From the NCBI GenBank assembly GCA_963796325.1, contig CAWCLF010000001.1, positions 2,232,001 to 2,296,000 on the forward strand: a DNA stretch of 64,000 bases, written 5' to 3'. The notes beneath the pieces are model-generated. The model made no database searches and had not been told where the DNA came from. It saw only the letters and a list, made by a program, of their open reading frames with translations. The translations under genes and the position numbers were made by a program. Each line of letters begins with the position of its first letter. Positions within the stretch are counted from its first letter, which is position 1. Of the stretch, positions 42,204-50,167 are shown piece after piece. The stretch is from CAVYGN01 sp963796325. GTDB lineage: Bacteria; Spirochaetota; Brevinematia; Brevinematales; JAOACQ01.

Positions 42204-44056
42204 AAAATCACTTCCTGTTTTTTTTGCCCGCTTCTCCCTCCCGGGTTTTTGTACATCTCCATCTCGCATGTCCCGCAGTTGAATTTCAGGGTAAAAGACA
42301 TTCTTCCTGCGGACAGTACGAGGTCTTCATGAGAACCGCACATCCCCAGTTCATATCTTACGCAGTACCTTGTCTTTAAAATGAGTTTCCCGTCCAGCCC
42401 GATCCCGCCTCCGTCATAAACGCTTTCCGCGGCTTTCCCGGTCACGGCAGCCCCATGCCTTTTATAAAAGAGAGCGGCCTTTTCATTCGATATGTTCGAT
42501 GTATAGTCCAGCACTTTTTCAGGGTACGGATAATTGTTTACAGCAGGTTTTGTTAAAGTCCTTTTATAATTTTTCAGCCTCTCGGAGTCGAGTTTAGTAA
42601 TGATTTCGCGCCTCATCCTGTTAATGTCCTTTATCGGGATGAAGGGTATTTTTTTCATCTTTATGTCTATGCATGACGCCTTATACACTGTGTCTCCGAG
42701 TTTTCTCAGCTGCTTTTCGATATTCGACAAGGCTTCTTCCGGGTTTTTAGCCTCTATTATATCCATTATAAATTCCAGGGTGACGGAACTGCCTTCCATG
42801 TCGCCCGCCTGGAGCTCGATGCCCCCGGCTGTTTGCATGCATGAAATTATGACGGGGATTTTTCTCTCCGGTTTAGATTTGACGAGCTCCTTCAGGAAGG
42901 ATGAATTGCGGTTCCTGTATATCGATGCCCCTTTTTTAATGAACCTCCCTTCGAAAGGATAGACCCTTCCTTCCAGGACCATGTTGACGAGCGTACCGCA
43001 GAGCACCCCTTCACCGTCATAATAGCATATGCCGTCCCCTTTTTCAAGGGCCTTGCCGCCCGGGGCCATCGTAAAATAACCTCTTCCGGCATCCCCGACC
43101 GTTCCGATATATTCACCCGTCGATTTCTGAGTGCGGAGGGTCGCAAACCCTTTTTTCCTTCCGTTGATGAAATAATCGGTGTATCCCCTGTTGAAAGTTT
43201 TTTCCGGGTCGGGAAGAAATCCCGTGCTGCATTCGCCGGACGAAGTTTTCAAGAGGTCCATTTCTTTCAATATCCCGTCAAGTTTCCCTCTGTAAAAACT
43301 TACTATGTTTTTAATATAATTTTCATCTTTAAGCCTTCCCTCTATCTTGAAGGAAGTCACTCCGGCTCCAATCAATTCCCCGAGGTGACCGGAGAGGTTA
43401 AGATCTTTGAGGGAAAATAAATAAGAATCTTTTTCAATCTTTCCGCCCTTGCCGTCATAGAGCGAGTAATACATCCGGCATGGCTGAGAGCACACGCCCC
43501 TGTTGCCGCTCCTTCCGCTGACGGCATAGCTCCATAGGCATCTTCCGCTGTAAGATACGCACAGGGCCCCATGTATGAAGCATTCCAGTTCGATCCCCGT
43601 ATGAGACCTGATCTCTCTGATTTCGTCGAGTGAAAGCTCCCTCGCCAGTATGGCCCTGTAAAATCCGGCTTCCTCGAGGAACCTGATCTTACGCCAATCG
43701 CGGTTGTCCGCCTGGGTGCTGGCAATAAGGGGAAGGGGCGGCATATCGATTTCCAGGAGGCCCATATCCTGTATTATCAGGGCATCCGCCCCGTCTTCAT
43801 AAGCCTCCCAGGCGTAAGAACGGGCTTCTTCCAGCTCGTTATCAAAAAGAATGGTGTTAAGGGTAATATATACTTTTGCATTATAGCGGTGCGCATAGTT
43901 CGACAGCTTAAAAAGGACATCCCTGCCGTTGGAAGCGGCAGCCCTTGCGCCGAATTTTCCTGCGCCTATATAAACAGCATCGGCTCCGCAGTCTACTGCG
44001 GCAATGCCGCATAATAAATCCCGCGCCGGGGCTAATAATTCGATCTTTTTTTTCAT
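42200..44056 (-). CDS. U32 family peptidase/RNA-modification protein (RlhA-like)
   Basis: The 618-residue protein has the U32 (PF01136) domain over about 1-280 with LLAPARDLLCGIAAVDCGA, AVYIGAGKFGARA and the Cys-rich signature GRCLWSYAVSGRSGNRGVCS with QPCR after it. The long C-terminal half (about 380-618) contains two more Cys-bearing blocks (TRYCVRYELGMCG, FNCGTCEMEM), as in members with a DUF3656 extension. Although called peptidases, such proteins in E. coli (RlhA, TrhP) take part in hydroxylation of rRNA or tRNA and can bind an iron-sulfur cluster. RNA modification is therefore the likelier role. It lies 14 bp after tRNA-Arg and overlaps thiL. Confidence 0.85.
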   Translation of the reverse strand: MKKKIELLAPARDLLCGIAAVDCGADAVYIGAGKFGARAAASNGRDVLFKLSNYAHRYNAKVYITLNTILFDNELEEARSYAWEAYEDGADALIIQDMGLLEIDMPPLPLIASTQADNRDWRKIRFLEEAGFYRAILARELSLDEIREIRSHTGIELECFIHGALCVSYSGRCLWSYAVSGRSGNRGVCSQPCRMYYSLYDGKGGKIEKDSYLFSLKDLNLSGHLGELIGAGVTSFKIEGRLKDENYIKNIVSFYRGKLDGILKEMDLLKTSSGECSTGFLPDPEKTFNRGYTDYFINGRKKGFATLRTQKSTGEYIGTVGDAGRGYFTMAPGGKALEKGDGICYYDGEGVLCGTLVNMVLEGRVYPFEGRFIKKGASIYRNRNSSFLKELVKSKPERKIPVIISCMQTAGGIELQAGDMEGSSVTLEFIMDIIEAKNPEEALSNIEKQLRKLGDTVYKASCIDIKMKKIPFIPIKDINRMRREIITKLDSERLKNYKRTLTKPAVNNYPYPEKVLDYTSNISNEKAALFYKRHGAAVTGKAAESVYDGGGIGLDGKLILKTRYCVRYELGMCGSHEDLVLSAGRMSFTLKFNCGTCEMEMYKNPGGRSGQKKQEVIL

Positions 44057-44070
44057 ATTATTATTAAAAT

Positions 44071-44144
<74 letters not shown>

Positions 44145-44146
44145 AA

Positions 44147-44647
44147 TTAAAATGTCAGCTCCTCTTTTTTATAGAGGATCGGCGACAGGTAATAGAACAG
44201 AGCCCCGATAATTATATTGTACACGATCTCGCCGGCCATATTCAAAACCATCAGCCAGTCCATTATCCAGGACGCCTTGAACAGGAGGCTCAGCAATACA
44301 AACAGTATATATTTGATTATGGTGGCGATTACAATATATATAAGGTAAGCTACGATATCGGACACGAAAATGTATTTCCGGTAAACACTTGTGAACCAGC
44401 TTATAAAAGTAAGTATAAAGGCGTTGAAGCCGAAAACCTCTCCGCTGAAAATATCCTCGCAGATCCCCGCTATAAACCCGAAAATCTCCCCCTTGTATTC
44501 TCCTTTGTTGATACTGTGCAGGACGCAGAGAATAAGCAGGAAGTCCGGATTTATTCTGAAGATGGATATGGCTCCCGACATCTGTATTGAAAGAAATACG
44601 GCAATCAGGACTCCCAGGACGATGTAAGTGACTGCATTTTTTTTCAT
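44147..44647 (-). CDS. mreD: Rod-shape protein MreD
   Basis: MreD is an inner-membrane protein of the elongasome that works with MreB and MreC to place wall synthesis. The 166-residue product has about five membrane helices (around 9-25, 34-48, 52-90, 98-122, 132-155) and the family-typical segment FRINPDFLLILCVLHSINKG followed by GEIFGFIAGICEDIFSGEVFG. Sequence is weakly conserved in MreD, but order mreB-mreC-mreD with gaps of 19 and 3 bp settles it. The next gene is a tRNA 2 nt downstream. Confidence 0.9.
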   Translation of the reverse strand: MKKNAVTYIVLGVLIAVFLSIQMSGAISIFRINPDFLLILCVLHSINKGEYKGEIFGFIAGICEDIFSGEVFGFNAFILTFISWFTSVYRKYIFVSDIVAYLIYIVIATIIKYILFVLLSLLFKASWIMDWLMVLNMAGEIVYNIIIGALFYYLSPILYKKEELTF

Positions 44648-44650
44648 ACC

Positions 44651-45529
44651 CTACTCGCTCGCTTTTTCTATAAGGCTGCCGATGTCCGAATTGGGTTTCC
44701 AATCCATAATGAATACGTCTTTTGTCTTTGCGAAGCTGAACACCGGCTTGACATATAATTTCTTGAAAAATTCTTCCGTAGGGGCTTTACCGATCCCTAC
44801 GATCTTCCCGATGAGAAGCCCCGGAGGGAATATATCGCTTTCCCCCGATGTGATAACATCCTCGCCGACGAAGGTATCGGCTTCAACGGGTATGTATTCG
44901 GCCACGCAGTTCTGGTTCCAGGATCCGTTCCCCCTGAGAACTCCGATGTAGCCGCTGTACTTGAGTTCTATTCCTATATGTGAATCTGCTGCCGTTATCA
45001 GTCTCACTTTCGAGGCCGATGCATTGACTTCGGTAACCTTTCCTATAAGGAAAATATCACCGGCGTCGTCATAAGATATTACGGGCATATCGGGCTTTAT
45101 TCCATCGAACGCCCCTTTATCTACTATGAAGAAATCGCCGGTCAGCCCCGGATCCCTGAAAATGATCCTGGAGTAAACCGTATTGTAATCTATCTTGCTC
45201 TTGATGCCGAGAAGCTTTTTATATTCCTCGTTATCCTTCTGAAGCTTTGAAAATGGAAGGAGCGTCTTTTTATATTTGTCGAGGCTTTCCCTGGTTTGCC
45301 TGAGGTCTTCCTCGAGTTCCCTTATTTTCGAAAAGCCTACAAACGAATTGGAGAAAAAGTCTTCGACCGCAGATATGGAATACTGAACGGGATAAGCGAT
45401 AAAAAAGAAAACTGCTCTCAGGTTGAGAAAGCTGAATTTTACATTAAAAAACATCAGGCACAGGGAAATCGAAATAAGAAGTAAAAAAGTCATGAACGAT
45501 TTGTTTCTATAAAAATAAAGGTTCTGCAT
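44651..45529 (-). CDS. mreC: Rod-shape protein MreC
   Basis: MreC spans the inner membrane once and reaches into the periplasm, where it activates cell-wall enzymes. The 292-residue product has one helix at about 12-30 (FMTFLLLISISLCLMFFNVK), then a coiled coil (about 65-100, IRELEEDLRQTRESLDKYKK), then two beta domains (about 110-270) with the family signatures RIIFRDPGLTGDFFIVDKGA and LITAADSHIGIELKYSGYIG. The C-terminal VITSGESDIFPPGLLIGKIV block is also typical. Length and location after mreB fit. Confidence 0.93.
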   Translation of the reverse strand: MQNLYFYRNKSFMTFLLLISISLCLMFFNVKFSFLNLRAVFFFIAYPVQYSISAVEDFFSNSFVGFSKIRELEEDLRQTRESLDKYKKTLLPFSKLQKDNEEYKKLLGIKSKIDYNTVYSRIIFRDPGLTGDFFIVDKGAFDGIKPDMPVISYDDAGDIFLIGKVTEVNASASKVRLITAADSHIGIELKYSGYIGVLRGNGSWNQNCVAEYIPVEADTFVGEDVITSGESDIFPPGLLIGKIVGIGKAPTEEFFKKLYVKPVFSFAKTKDVFIMDWKPNSDIGSLIEKASE

Positions 45530-45548
45530 AGGATATTAAAGCCTGGCC

Positions 45549-46577
45549 CTATCCGAAATACTGGTTCTCGTATTTTTTTATATTTTCCAGATATTTGCCT
45601 GCACCAAGCACATCGCATGTAAGGGGATTTTCAGATAGAAAAACAGGAACCCCGGTATTTTTCGAAATGAATTTAGGCAGTCCGCGCAGTAGCGACCCGC
45701 CTCCGGCCATTACAACTCCCCTTTCAATAATATCGGAAGAAAGCTCGGGCGGAGTCTGGTCGAGTGTCTGCCTGACGGCGTCGAGCACCTTGTTGACCGT
45801 TTCCTGCAGGGCCTCCCTGACTTCCACGCTGTCTATTTTCAGTATTCTCGGCAGGCCGCTGATTGCATCCCTGCCCTTTATTTCCATTGTTTCTACGGTT
45901 TTAAGAGGGTAAGCGCTCCCTATTTTTATCTTGAGCTCCTCGGCCGTCTTTTCACCTACGATGAGGTTGTGGTATTTTTTAAGATGGGACATGATCGCTT
46001 CATCGAACTTATCCCCTCCCACCCTGATTGAATTGGAAATTACGATCCCGCCCAGCGAGAGAACTGCGACTTCTGTAGTCCCCCCTCCGATATCGATCAC
46101 CATGTGTCCTGCGGGTTCGTCGATCGGGATGTTTGCTCCAAGGGCGGCTGCTTTCGGCGCCTCGATAAGGTATATTTTTGTAGCTCCCGCCTGTTCCGCC
46201 GCTTCCCTGACAGCCCTCCTCTCCACTTCCGTCACTCCGGAAGGCACGCCGATAACAACGCGCGGATGAACAAGCTTTCTGCGCGTCTGGCTTTTAGATA
46301 TGAAATATTTCATCATTTTGCCGACAACTTCGAAATCGGCTATGACTCCTTCCCTCATTGGCCTGATGGCGACGATATCGCCCGGCGTCTTGCCCAGCAT
46401 GTTCTTAGCTTCCCTTCCTACAGCCATGACTTTTCCTGTTCCGGTCTGTATGGCAACGACGGAAGGTTCCGAAAGAACGATTCCCTGTCCCTTTACATAG
46501 ATGAGAGTATTGGCGGTGCCCAAGTCTATAGCAAGATCGTTGTTGAATGCGTCTTTCAAGACGGTTAAAAAGTTCAT
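45549..46577 (-). CDS. mreB: Rod-shape actin-like protein MreB
   Basis: MreB is the bacterial actin that forms membrane filaments guiding lateral wall synthesis. The 342-residue product has all actin-fold nucleotide motifs: AIDLGTANTLIYVKG (phosphate 1), MVIDIGGGTTEVAVLSLGG (phosphate 2) and ERGVVMAGGGSLLRGLPKF (adenosine). The block RPMREGVIADFEVVGKMMKY is MreB-specific. The length is standard. The start follows GGAAGGTGG, and a promoter with TTGAAT and TAAAAT lies at 46614-46642. It is the first gene of the mreBCD unit. Confidence 0.97.
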   Translation of the reverse strand: MNFLTVLKDAFNNDLAIDLGTANTLIYVKGQGIVLSEPSVVAIQTGTGKVMAVGREAKNMLGKTPGDIVAIRPMREGVIADFEVVGKMMKYFISKSQTRRKLVHPRVVIGVPSGVTEVERRAVREAAEQAGATKIYLIEAPKAAALGANIPIDEPAGHMVIDIGGGTTEVAVLSLGGIVISNSIRVGGDKFDEAIMSHLKKYHNLIVGEKTAEELKIKIGSAYPLKTVETMEIKGRDAISGLPRILKIDSVEVREALQETVNKVLDAVRQTLDQTPPELSSDIIERGVVMAGGGSLLRGLPKFISKNTGVPVFLSENPLTCDVLGAGKYLENIKKYENQYFG

Positions 46578-46613
46578 AGCACCACCTTCCTCTCGTTTCC
46601 GTTTTAATTTAAT

Positions 46614-46642
46614 ATTTTAACTGATGAATGAAAATTATTCAA
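46614..46642 (-). promoter_or_regulatory. mreB promoter
   Basis: Minus strand TTGAAT (46642-46637), a 17-bp spacer and TAAAAT (46619-46614), about 36 bp before the mreB start codon. It sits next to the degenerate repeat region at 46643-46725. Confidence 0.6.
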
Positions 46643-46725
46643 GGTTTACACAGTCGATAGTCGAAAGTCAACAGAATAGTAAACACAATAACTGCCGACC
46701 GCAGACTGCCGGCAGCCGGCTAAGT
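46643..46725. repeat. Degenerate CAGTCGA / GCCGACCG-type repeat region
   Basis: This short intergenic stretch contains CAGTCGATAGTCGAAAGTC and then CTGCCGACCGCAGACTGCCG, imperfect copies of the same words found at 20750-20830 and 61072-61100. It contains no gene. It may be a dispersed intergenic repeat family or a vestige of one. Confidence 0.45.
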
Positions 46726-47127
46726 TCAGTAATCAAACGTCCCTTCAGCCAGTTCTTTCATTATCTTCGAAGCCTTTTCCTTTCCGGGGTAGCCTTTTTC
46801 CCTTCTGTGAAAATGTATGCCGTGCACCTTAAAAGACACGCTTTTATGAAAAAAGCCGGAGTTTTTTCTTTCCAGAAGCTCTTTCCTGTCCTGGTAATGA
46901 AGGAGTTCATGAAAAATTACGAATTCTATGACGGCCTCAGGAATAGATTTATTTATAAGGACCGGATGGATCCTTACCTCATCCTTTCTGATATCGTAAG
47001 TTCCGAAAGTGAGTTTCCGGTATTTTTTTTTCATTTTTCCCCTGCTCCATTTTATCGATGGAAGCTGATTAAATTTAAAATATGTATTATTCACTTTTAT
47101 CAGGTATTCATGGAGATCGATATCCAA
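46726..47127 (-). CDS. SprT-like zinc metalloprotease-fold protein
   Basis: The 133-residue cytosolic protein has the zinc-binding HELLHYQD motif (HExxH, about residue 73), followed by FKVHGIHFHRREKGYPG with further His residues that could complete the site, as in SprT-like and other small minimal proteases. N-terminal segments FGTYDIRKDEVRIHPVLINK resemble the SprT-like core. The start is a TTG with a good GGGAGG site 7 nt before it. It is 24 bp downstream of the DUF2127 gene in the same direction. Activity on a particular substrate is unknown. Confidence 0.8.
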   Translation of the reverse strand: MDIDLHEYLIKVNNTYFKFNQLPSIKWSRGKMKKKYRKLTFGTYDIRKDEVRIHPVLINKSIPEAVIEFVIFHELLHYQDRKELLERKNSGFFHKSVSFKVHGIHFHRREKGYPGKEKASKIMKELAEGTFDY

Positions 47128-47151
47128 AGGTTTCCCTCCCTGTGAAGCGCT

Positions 47152-47703
47152 TTATTTAGATCCGGCGGTTTTTGCCTTTCCGCCGCCGCCTTCCTTGTTG
47201 AATTCTTGCTTGATGGAATTGTATTCATGAAGTGTAAGGAATATGAGGACGGTATCGAAAACTGTCAGCGCCGCCACCCATGTCGAAGGCTTATAGATAA
47301 ACATATAGACCTGAATTGCGATAAAACATAAGAGTACGATTATGGCAAAGGGATACGCCCACAATTTTCTCTTCCAGAGGAAATAGACCATGAACACTTT
47401 AACCAGGCCATGGGAAAACAGGTAGAACACGGCGAAGTTGCGGGTGTGGATAGAGAAATTCCTGAGGAACAGCAGTATATGGCTTGCAATAAAGTCATGA
47501 GGATCTTCGGATAATCCCTGGTCTATAAGGAATTGGGCGATCCTGTGCATCCTGGCGGGTGTCAGAAATATAAGGAAAAGCCCCCCGGCTGTTTCAAGGA
47601 GTCCGTTTAAGCCTTTGAGAAGTATCCCGACCTCGAAACTGTCATGCAGAATATTGAATTTATTAATAAAGGATTGAACCTTTTTTAAAAGACCTTTTAG
47701 CAT
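47152..47703 (-). CDS. DUF2127 membrane protein
   Basis: The 183-residue inner-membrane protein has about four predicted helices (around 28-48, 75-105, 112-137, 141-165). The segments LLKGLNGLLETAGGLFLIFL, FYLFSHGLVKVFMVYFLWKR and LWAYPFAIIVLLCFIAIQVY match the DUF2127 family. The tail from about 168 is Lys/Gly-rich. Function of the family is unknown. It lies upstream of the SprT-like gene and divergent from the glutaredoxin gene at 47927. The 223-bp gap to that gene contains AT-rich sequence but no clear promoter. Confidence 0.82.
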   Translation of the reverse strand: MLKGLLKKVQSFINKFNILHDSFEVGILLKGLNGLLETAGGLFLIFLTPARMHRIAQFLIDQGLSEDPHDFIASHILLFLRNFSIHTRNFAVFYLFSHGLVKVFMVYFLWKRKLWAYPFAIIVLLCFIAIQVYMFIYKPSTWVAALTVFDTVLIFLTLHEYNSIKQEFNKEGGGGKAKTAGSK

Positions 47704-47926
47704 TTCCCCCGCCGCCGTTTTTAAGCCGGTAAATTCATATGTCCCGGATTTTGAGATAATTATTTTAACACCAATTGCCGAATTAGCAACTTTCGCCGCT
47801 GAAAACTGTTGTCTTTTTACCGCATATTTATTAATATTAGAGGTGGTTTTAAAAATTAGTTATGATATTTATTATTGATTTACAAATTTTATAAAACCGC
47901 CTTAAAATTTCTTCCGGGAGTTATTT

Positions 47927-48208
47927 ATGATGGAATTTCAGCATATCGAGGGTAAAGACCGCGGACGGATCGTAATGTTCGCTCTGAGCACCTGCATATG
48001 GTGCCGGAAAACAAAAAAGCTCCTGCAGGAACTGGGAGTAAGCTATTCATATATCGATATGGATCTTCTTGACGATGAATCAAAGGAAAAATATACCAGC
48101 GATCTGAAGAACTGGAACCCGAACTGCTCTTATCCCACCTTAGTCCTTAACGACAAGGACTGCATTGTCGGCTTTGAAGAGGAAAAGATAAAAGAAGCTC
48201 TTAAATGA
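47927..48208 (+). CDS. Glutaredoxin-like protein (redox partner of the next gene)
   Basis: The 93-residue thioredoxin-fold protein has an active-site pair CIWC (Cys23-Cys26) after a beta-strand (IVMFALST). The cis-Pro segment YPTLVLNDKDCIVGFEEEKI near 65-84 is typical of glutaredoxin/NrdH redoxins. It carries dithiol electrons, probably to ribonucleotide reductase or other targets. The stop overlaps the start of the ferredoxin:disulfide reductase gene (ATGA), and the pair recalls the FDR-NrdH systems known in methanogens. That functional link is inferred from context. Confidence 0.88.
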   Translation: MMEFQHIEGKDRGRIVMFALSTCIWCRKTKKLLQELGVSYSYIDMDLLDDESKEKYTSDLKNWNPNCSYPTLVLNDKDCIVGFEEEKIKEALK

Positions 48209-48729
48209 CTCCCGGGTCCCGTCCCCGTGTAGAATGGAAGGAAGTTGAATCTCTCTATGAAAAACTGGATAGAGAGACGGAAAGCGGCGGATATCATCTC
48301 AATCCGGATACCGAATTTACAAAGGCGCTGGTTGAAAGCCTTCTTATAAACGAAAAAAGGTATGGATACTGGGCCTGCCCATGCCGGCTGGCTTCAGGCG
48401 AGAGGTTTGATGACCTGGATATGATATGTCCATGCGACTACCGCGATCCGGACCTTGAACAATACGGCAACTGTTACTGCGCACTTTATGTAACAACTGA
48501 AATCAAAAACGGATTTAAACAGGCAAGATCAATTCCCGAAAGAAGACCGCCCAGGGAAATGAGACAGCAGTATAAGGCGCCTGCGGCTCGAGAGGCGCAG
48601 GTAACGGGAAAGCTTGCCTATCCAGTCTGGAGATGCAGGGTCTGCGGTTATTTATGCGCAAGGGACAACCCGCCGGAGGTGTGTCCCGTCTGCAAGGCAA
48701 AAAAAGACAGGTTCGAGAAATTCATGTAA
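48205..48729 (+). CDS. Ferredoxin:disulfide reductase, FTR domain fused to rubredoxin
   Basis: The 174-residue protein joins two iron proteins. The FTR catalytic domain (about 10-105) has CPC (58, 60), CPC (75, 77) and CYC (90, 92), holding a [4Fe-4S] cluster next to a redox-active disulfide. The C-terminal domain (about 140-174) has WRCRVCGY and EVCPVCKAKKDRFEKF, with Cys144, 147, 160 and 163 for a rubredoxin-like Fe(SCys)4 site. Such FDRs pass ferredoxin electrons to disulfide redoxins. The fused rubredoxin is known in related archaeal and bacterial enzymes, so the fusion is not itself new. It is translationally coupled to the glutaredoxin-like gene. Confidence 0.9.
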   Translation: MTPGSRPRVEWKEVESLYEKLDRETESGGYHLNPDTEFTKALVESLLINEKRYGYWACPCRLASGERFDDLDMICPCDYRDPDLEQYGNCYCALYVTTEIKNGFKQARSIPERRPPREMRQQYKAPAAREAQVTGKLAYPVWRCRVCGYLCARDNPPEVCPVCKAKKDRFEKFM

Positions 48730-48732
48730 ATT

Positions 48733-49203
48733 TTATTCCCCTTCATCTATTGCAGCCCTTTTTACTGCTTCTTTTGCGGTAGTAATTTCGTAGCCGTTCC
48801 TTATCAAAAGCCGGATCATCTTCATTTGAGGTATTTTGTTAATTGAGCGCGGGAATTTTGTCCGAAGAAATTTCACCGCCGAATCGGCCGGGTCTTCCCC
48901 CGAGGTTATCTCTTCAAGTATGTTTTTTATAACTTCCTGATCAATCCCCTTTTTCCTTAATTCGATGTCGACCTTTTTCCTTCCGAAGTTCCTGCCCGAC
49001 AGCCTTTCCCTGGCCCAGGCCTCTGCAAAAACCGTATCGTCCAGGATCCCCTCTTCCAGGAGCCGGCCGATAATTTCATCACTTAATTCCTTCGAGTATC
49101 CCTTTTCCAGGAGCTTTCTCCTGACCTCCAATACGCTCCTCGGCCTGTATTTTATGAAGCGGATGGCGATCTGGTAAGCTTCGCTTTTTTCTTCCCGTTC
49201 CAT
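48733..49203 (-). CDS. recX: Regulatory protein RecX
   Basis: RecX binds RecA filaments and limits their activity. The 156-residue product is all-helical with the family pattern AIRFIKYRPRSVLEVRRKLL (about 13-32), FAEAWARERLSGRNFGRKKV (about 64-83) and LRKKGIDQEVIKNILEEI near 86. The ATG at 49203 is preferred to one 17 codons earlier because AAGGA lies 5 nt before it. recA is not in this window. It is convergent with the FDR gene (3 bp apart). Confidence 0.88.
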   Translation of the reverse strand: MEREEKSEAYQIAIRFIKYRPRSVLEVRRKLLEKGYSKELSDEIIGRLLEEGILDDTVFAEAWARERLSGRNFGRKKVDIELRKKGIDQEVIKNILEEITSGEDPADSAVKFLRTKFPRSINKIPQMKMIRLLIRNGYEITTAKEAVKRAAIDEGE

Positions 49204-49387
49204 ATCATTCCTTTTTTTACAGCCGGATTCTATGCATTCTTTCTTCAAGTTCAATCATCAGATATCCGAAAAAAATACGGGCGCTTCCAATATACCGCTC
49301 CGGCAGGCTTTATTCAGGATAAGGCATTTTTCCTTATAATTCAATAAATAATGCCGGAAATAAGCTCACAATTTTATAAAGGAATGA

Positions 49388-50167
49388 ATGATGAAGATGT
49401 TTCTTTTAGCTTTGTTTTTAACCGTCTCGTACGCCCTGGTTTATGCCGACGGCAAGGCCATTGCCCTGTGCTACCATACGTTTCTCGGCTTAAACAGGGA
49501 TCAATATGATTTCTCGCCCCGTTCATTCGGATTCCAGATCAGGAGTCTGAAGAAAATCGGCTACAGGTTTATCAGCTTTGCCGATTTATTGGCTACAAAC
49601 GTTTCAGGTAATACAAATATCCTGATAACGCTGGACGACGGCAACAGCTCTATTAAAAGCATATATAAAAATGTCCTTGAAAACAACGGCATAAAGCCGG
49701 TTCTTTTTATTTATCCCGCTGTAATAAACCGCATGCATTACGCCCTGAATTATTCGGACCTTGAAGAGTTCGAAACGCAGGGCGCTTCGATCGGCGCTCA
49801 TGGCTATTACCATCTTTTCGTTACCGACAGGCTGTATAAAAGGGATCCGTCCTTATTCAGGCAGGAAATTTATAAACCCATGGAAGTGCTTGACAGGAAC
49901 CTCTCAAACAGGATAAATATCTATGCGTATCCTTACGGCTGCTATTCCAAAGTTACTGTCGAATATCTTAAAAAAGCAGGATATTCCTACGCCTTTACAA
50001 TTAAACCGGGAATAATTAAAATACCTCTTGAAAGGAATCCCGACTCGTTCAGCCTGCCAAGGTACCTGGTTACCAAGGCAAGCTGGAAGCAGCTGTACCG
50101 GCTTCTGAAATACAATGTGCGCCAGAACCGCCGGTTGCCGAAAGGAAAAAGCGATGAGGTTATTTAG
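49388..50167 (+). CDS. Exported polysaccharide deacetylase (NodB family)
   Basis: The 259-residue product has a signal peptide (about 1-19, LLALFLTVSYALVYADG) and a NodB-like carbohydrate esterase 4 domain. The catalytic Asp-Asp pair is in ILITLDDGNSS (about 77-86) and the zinc-binding His pair is in GAHGYYHLF. Later blocks YAYPYGCYS and KAGYSYAFTIKPG are family-typical. It would remove acetyl groups from peptidoglycan or another polysaccharide in the periplasm or at the surface. The TFDDG motif reads TLDDG. Its end overlaps the nadE start by 14 bp. Confidence 0.87.
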   Translation: MMKMFLLALFLTVSYALVYADGKAIALCYHTFLGLNRDQYDFSPRSFGFQIRSLKKIGYRFISFADLLATNVSGNTNILITLDDGNSSIKSIYKNVLENNGIKPVLFIYPAVINRMHYALNYSDLEEFETQGASIGAHGYYHLFVTDRLYKRDPSLFRQEIYKPMEVLDRNLSNRINIYAYPYGCYSKVTVEYLKKAGYSYAFTIKPGIIKIPLERNPDSFSLPRYLVTKASWKQLYRLLKYNVRQNRRLPKGKSDEVI

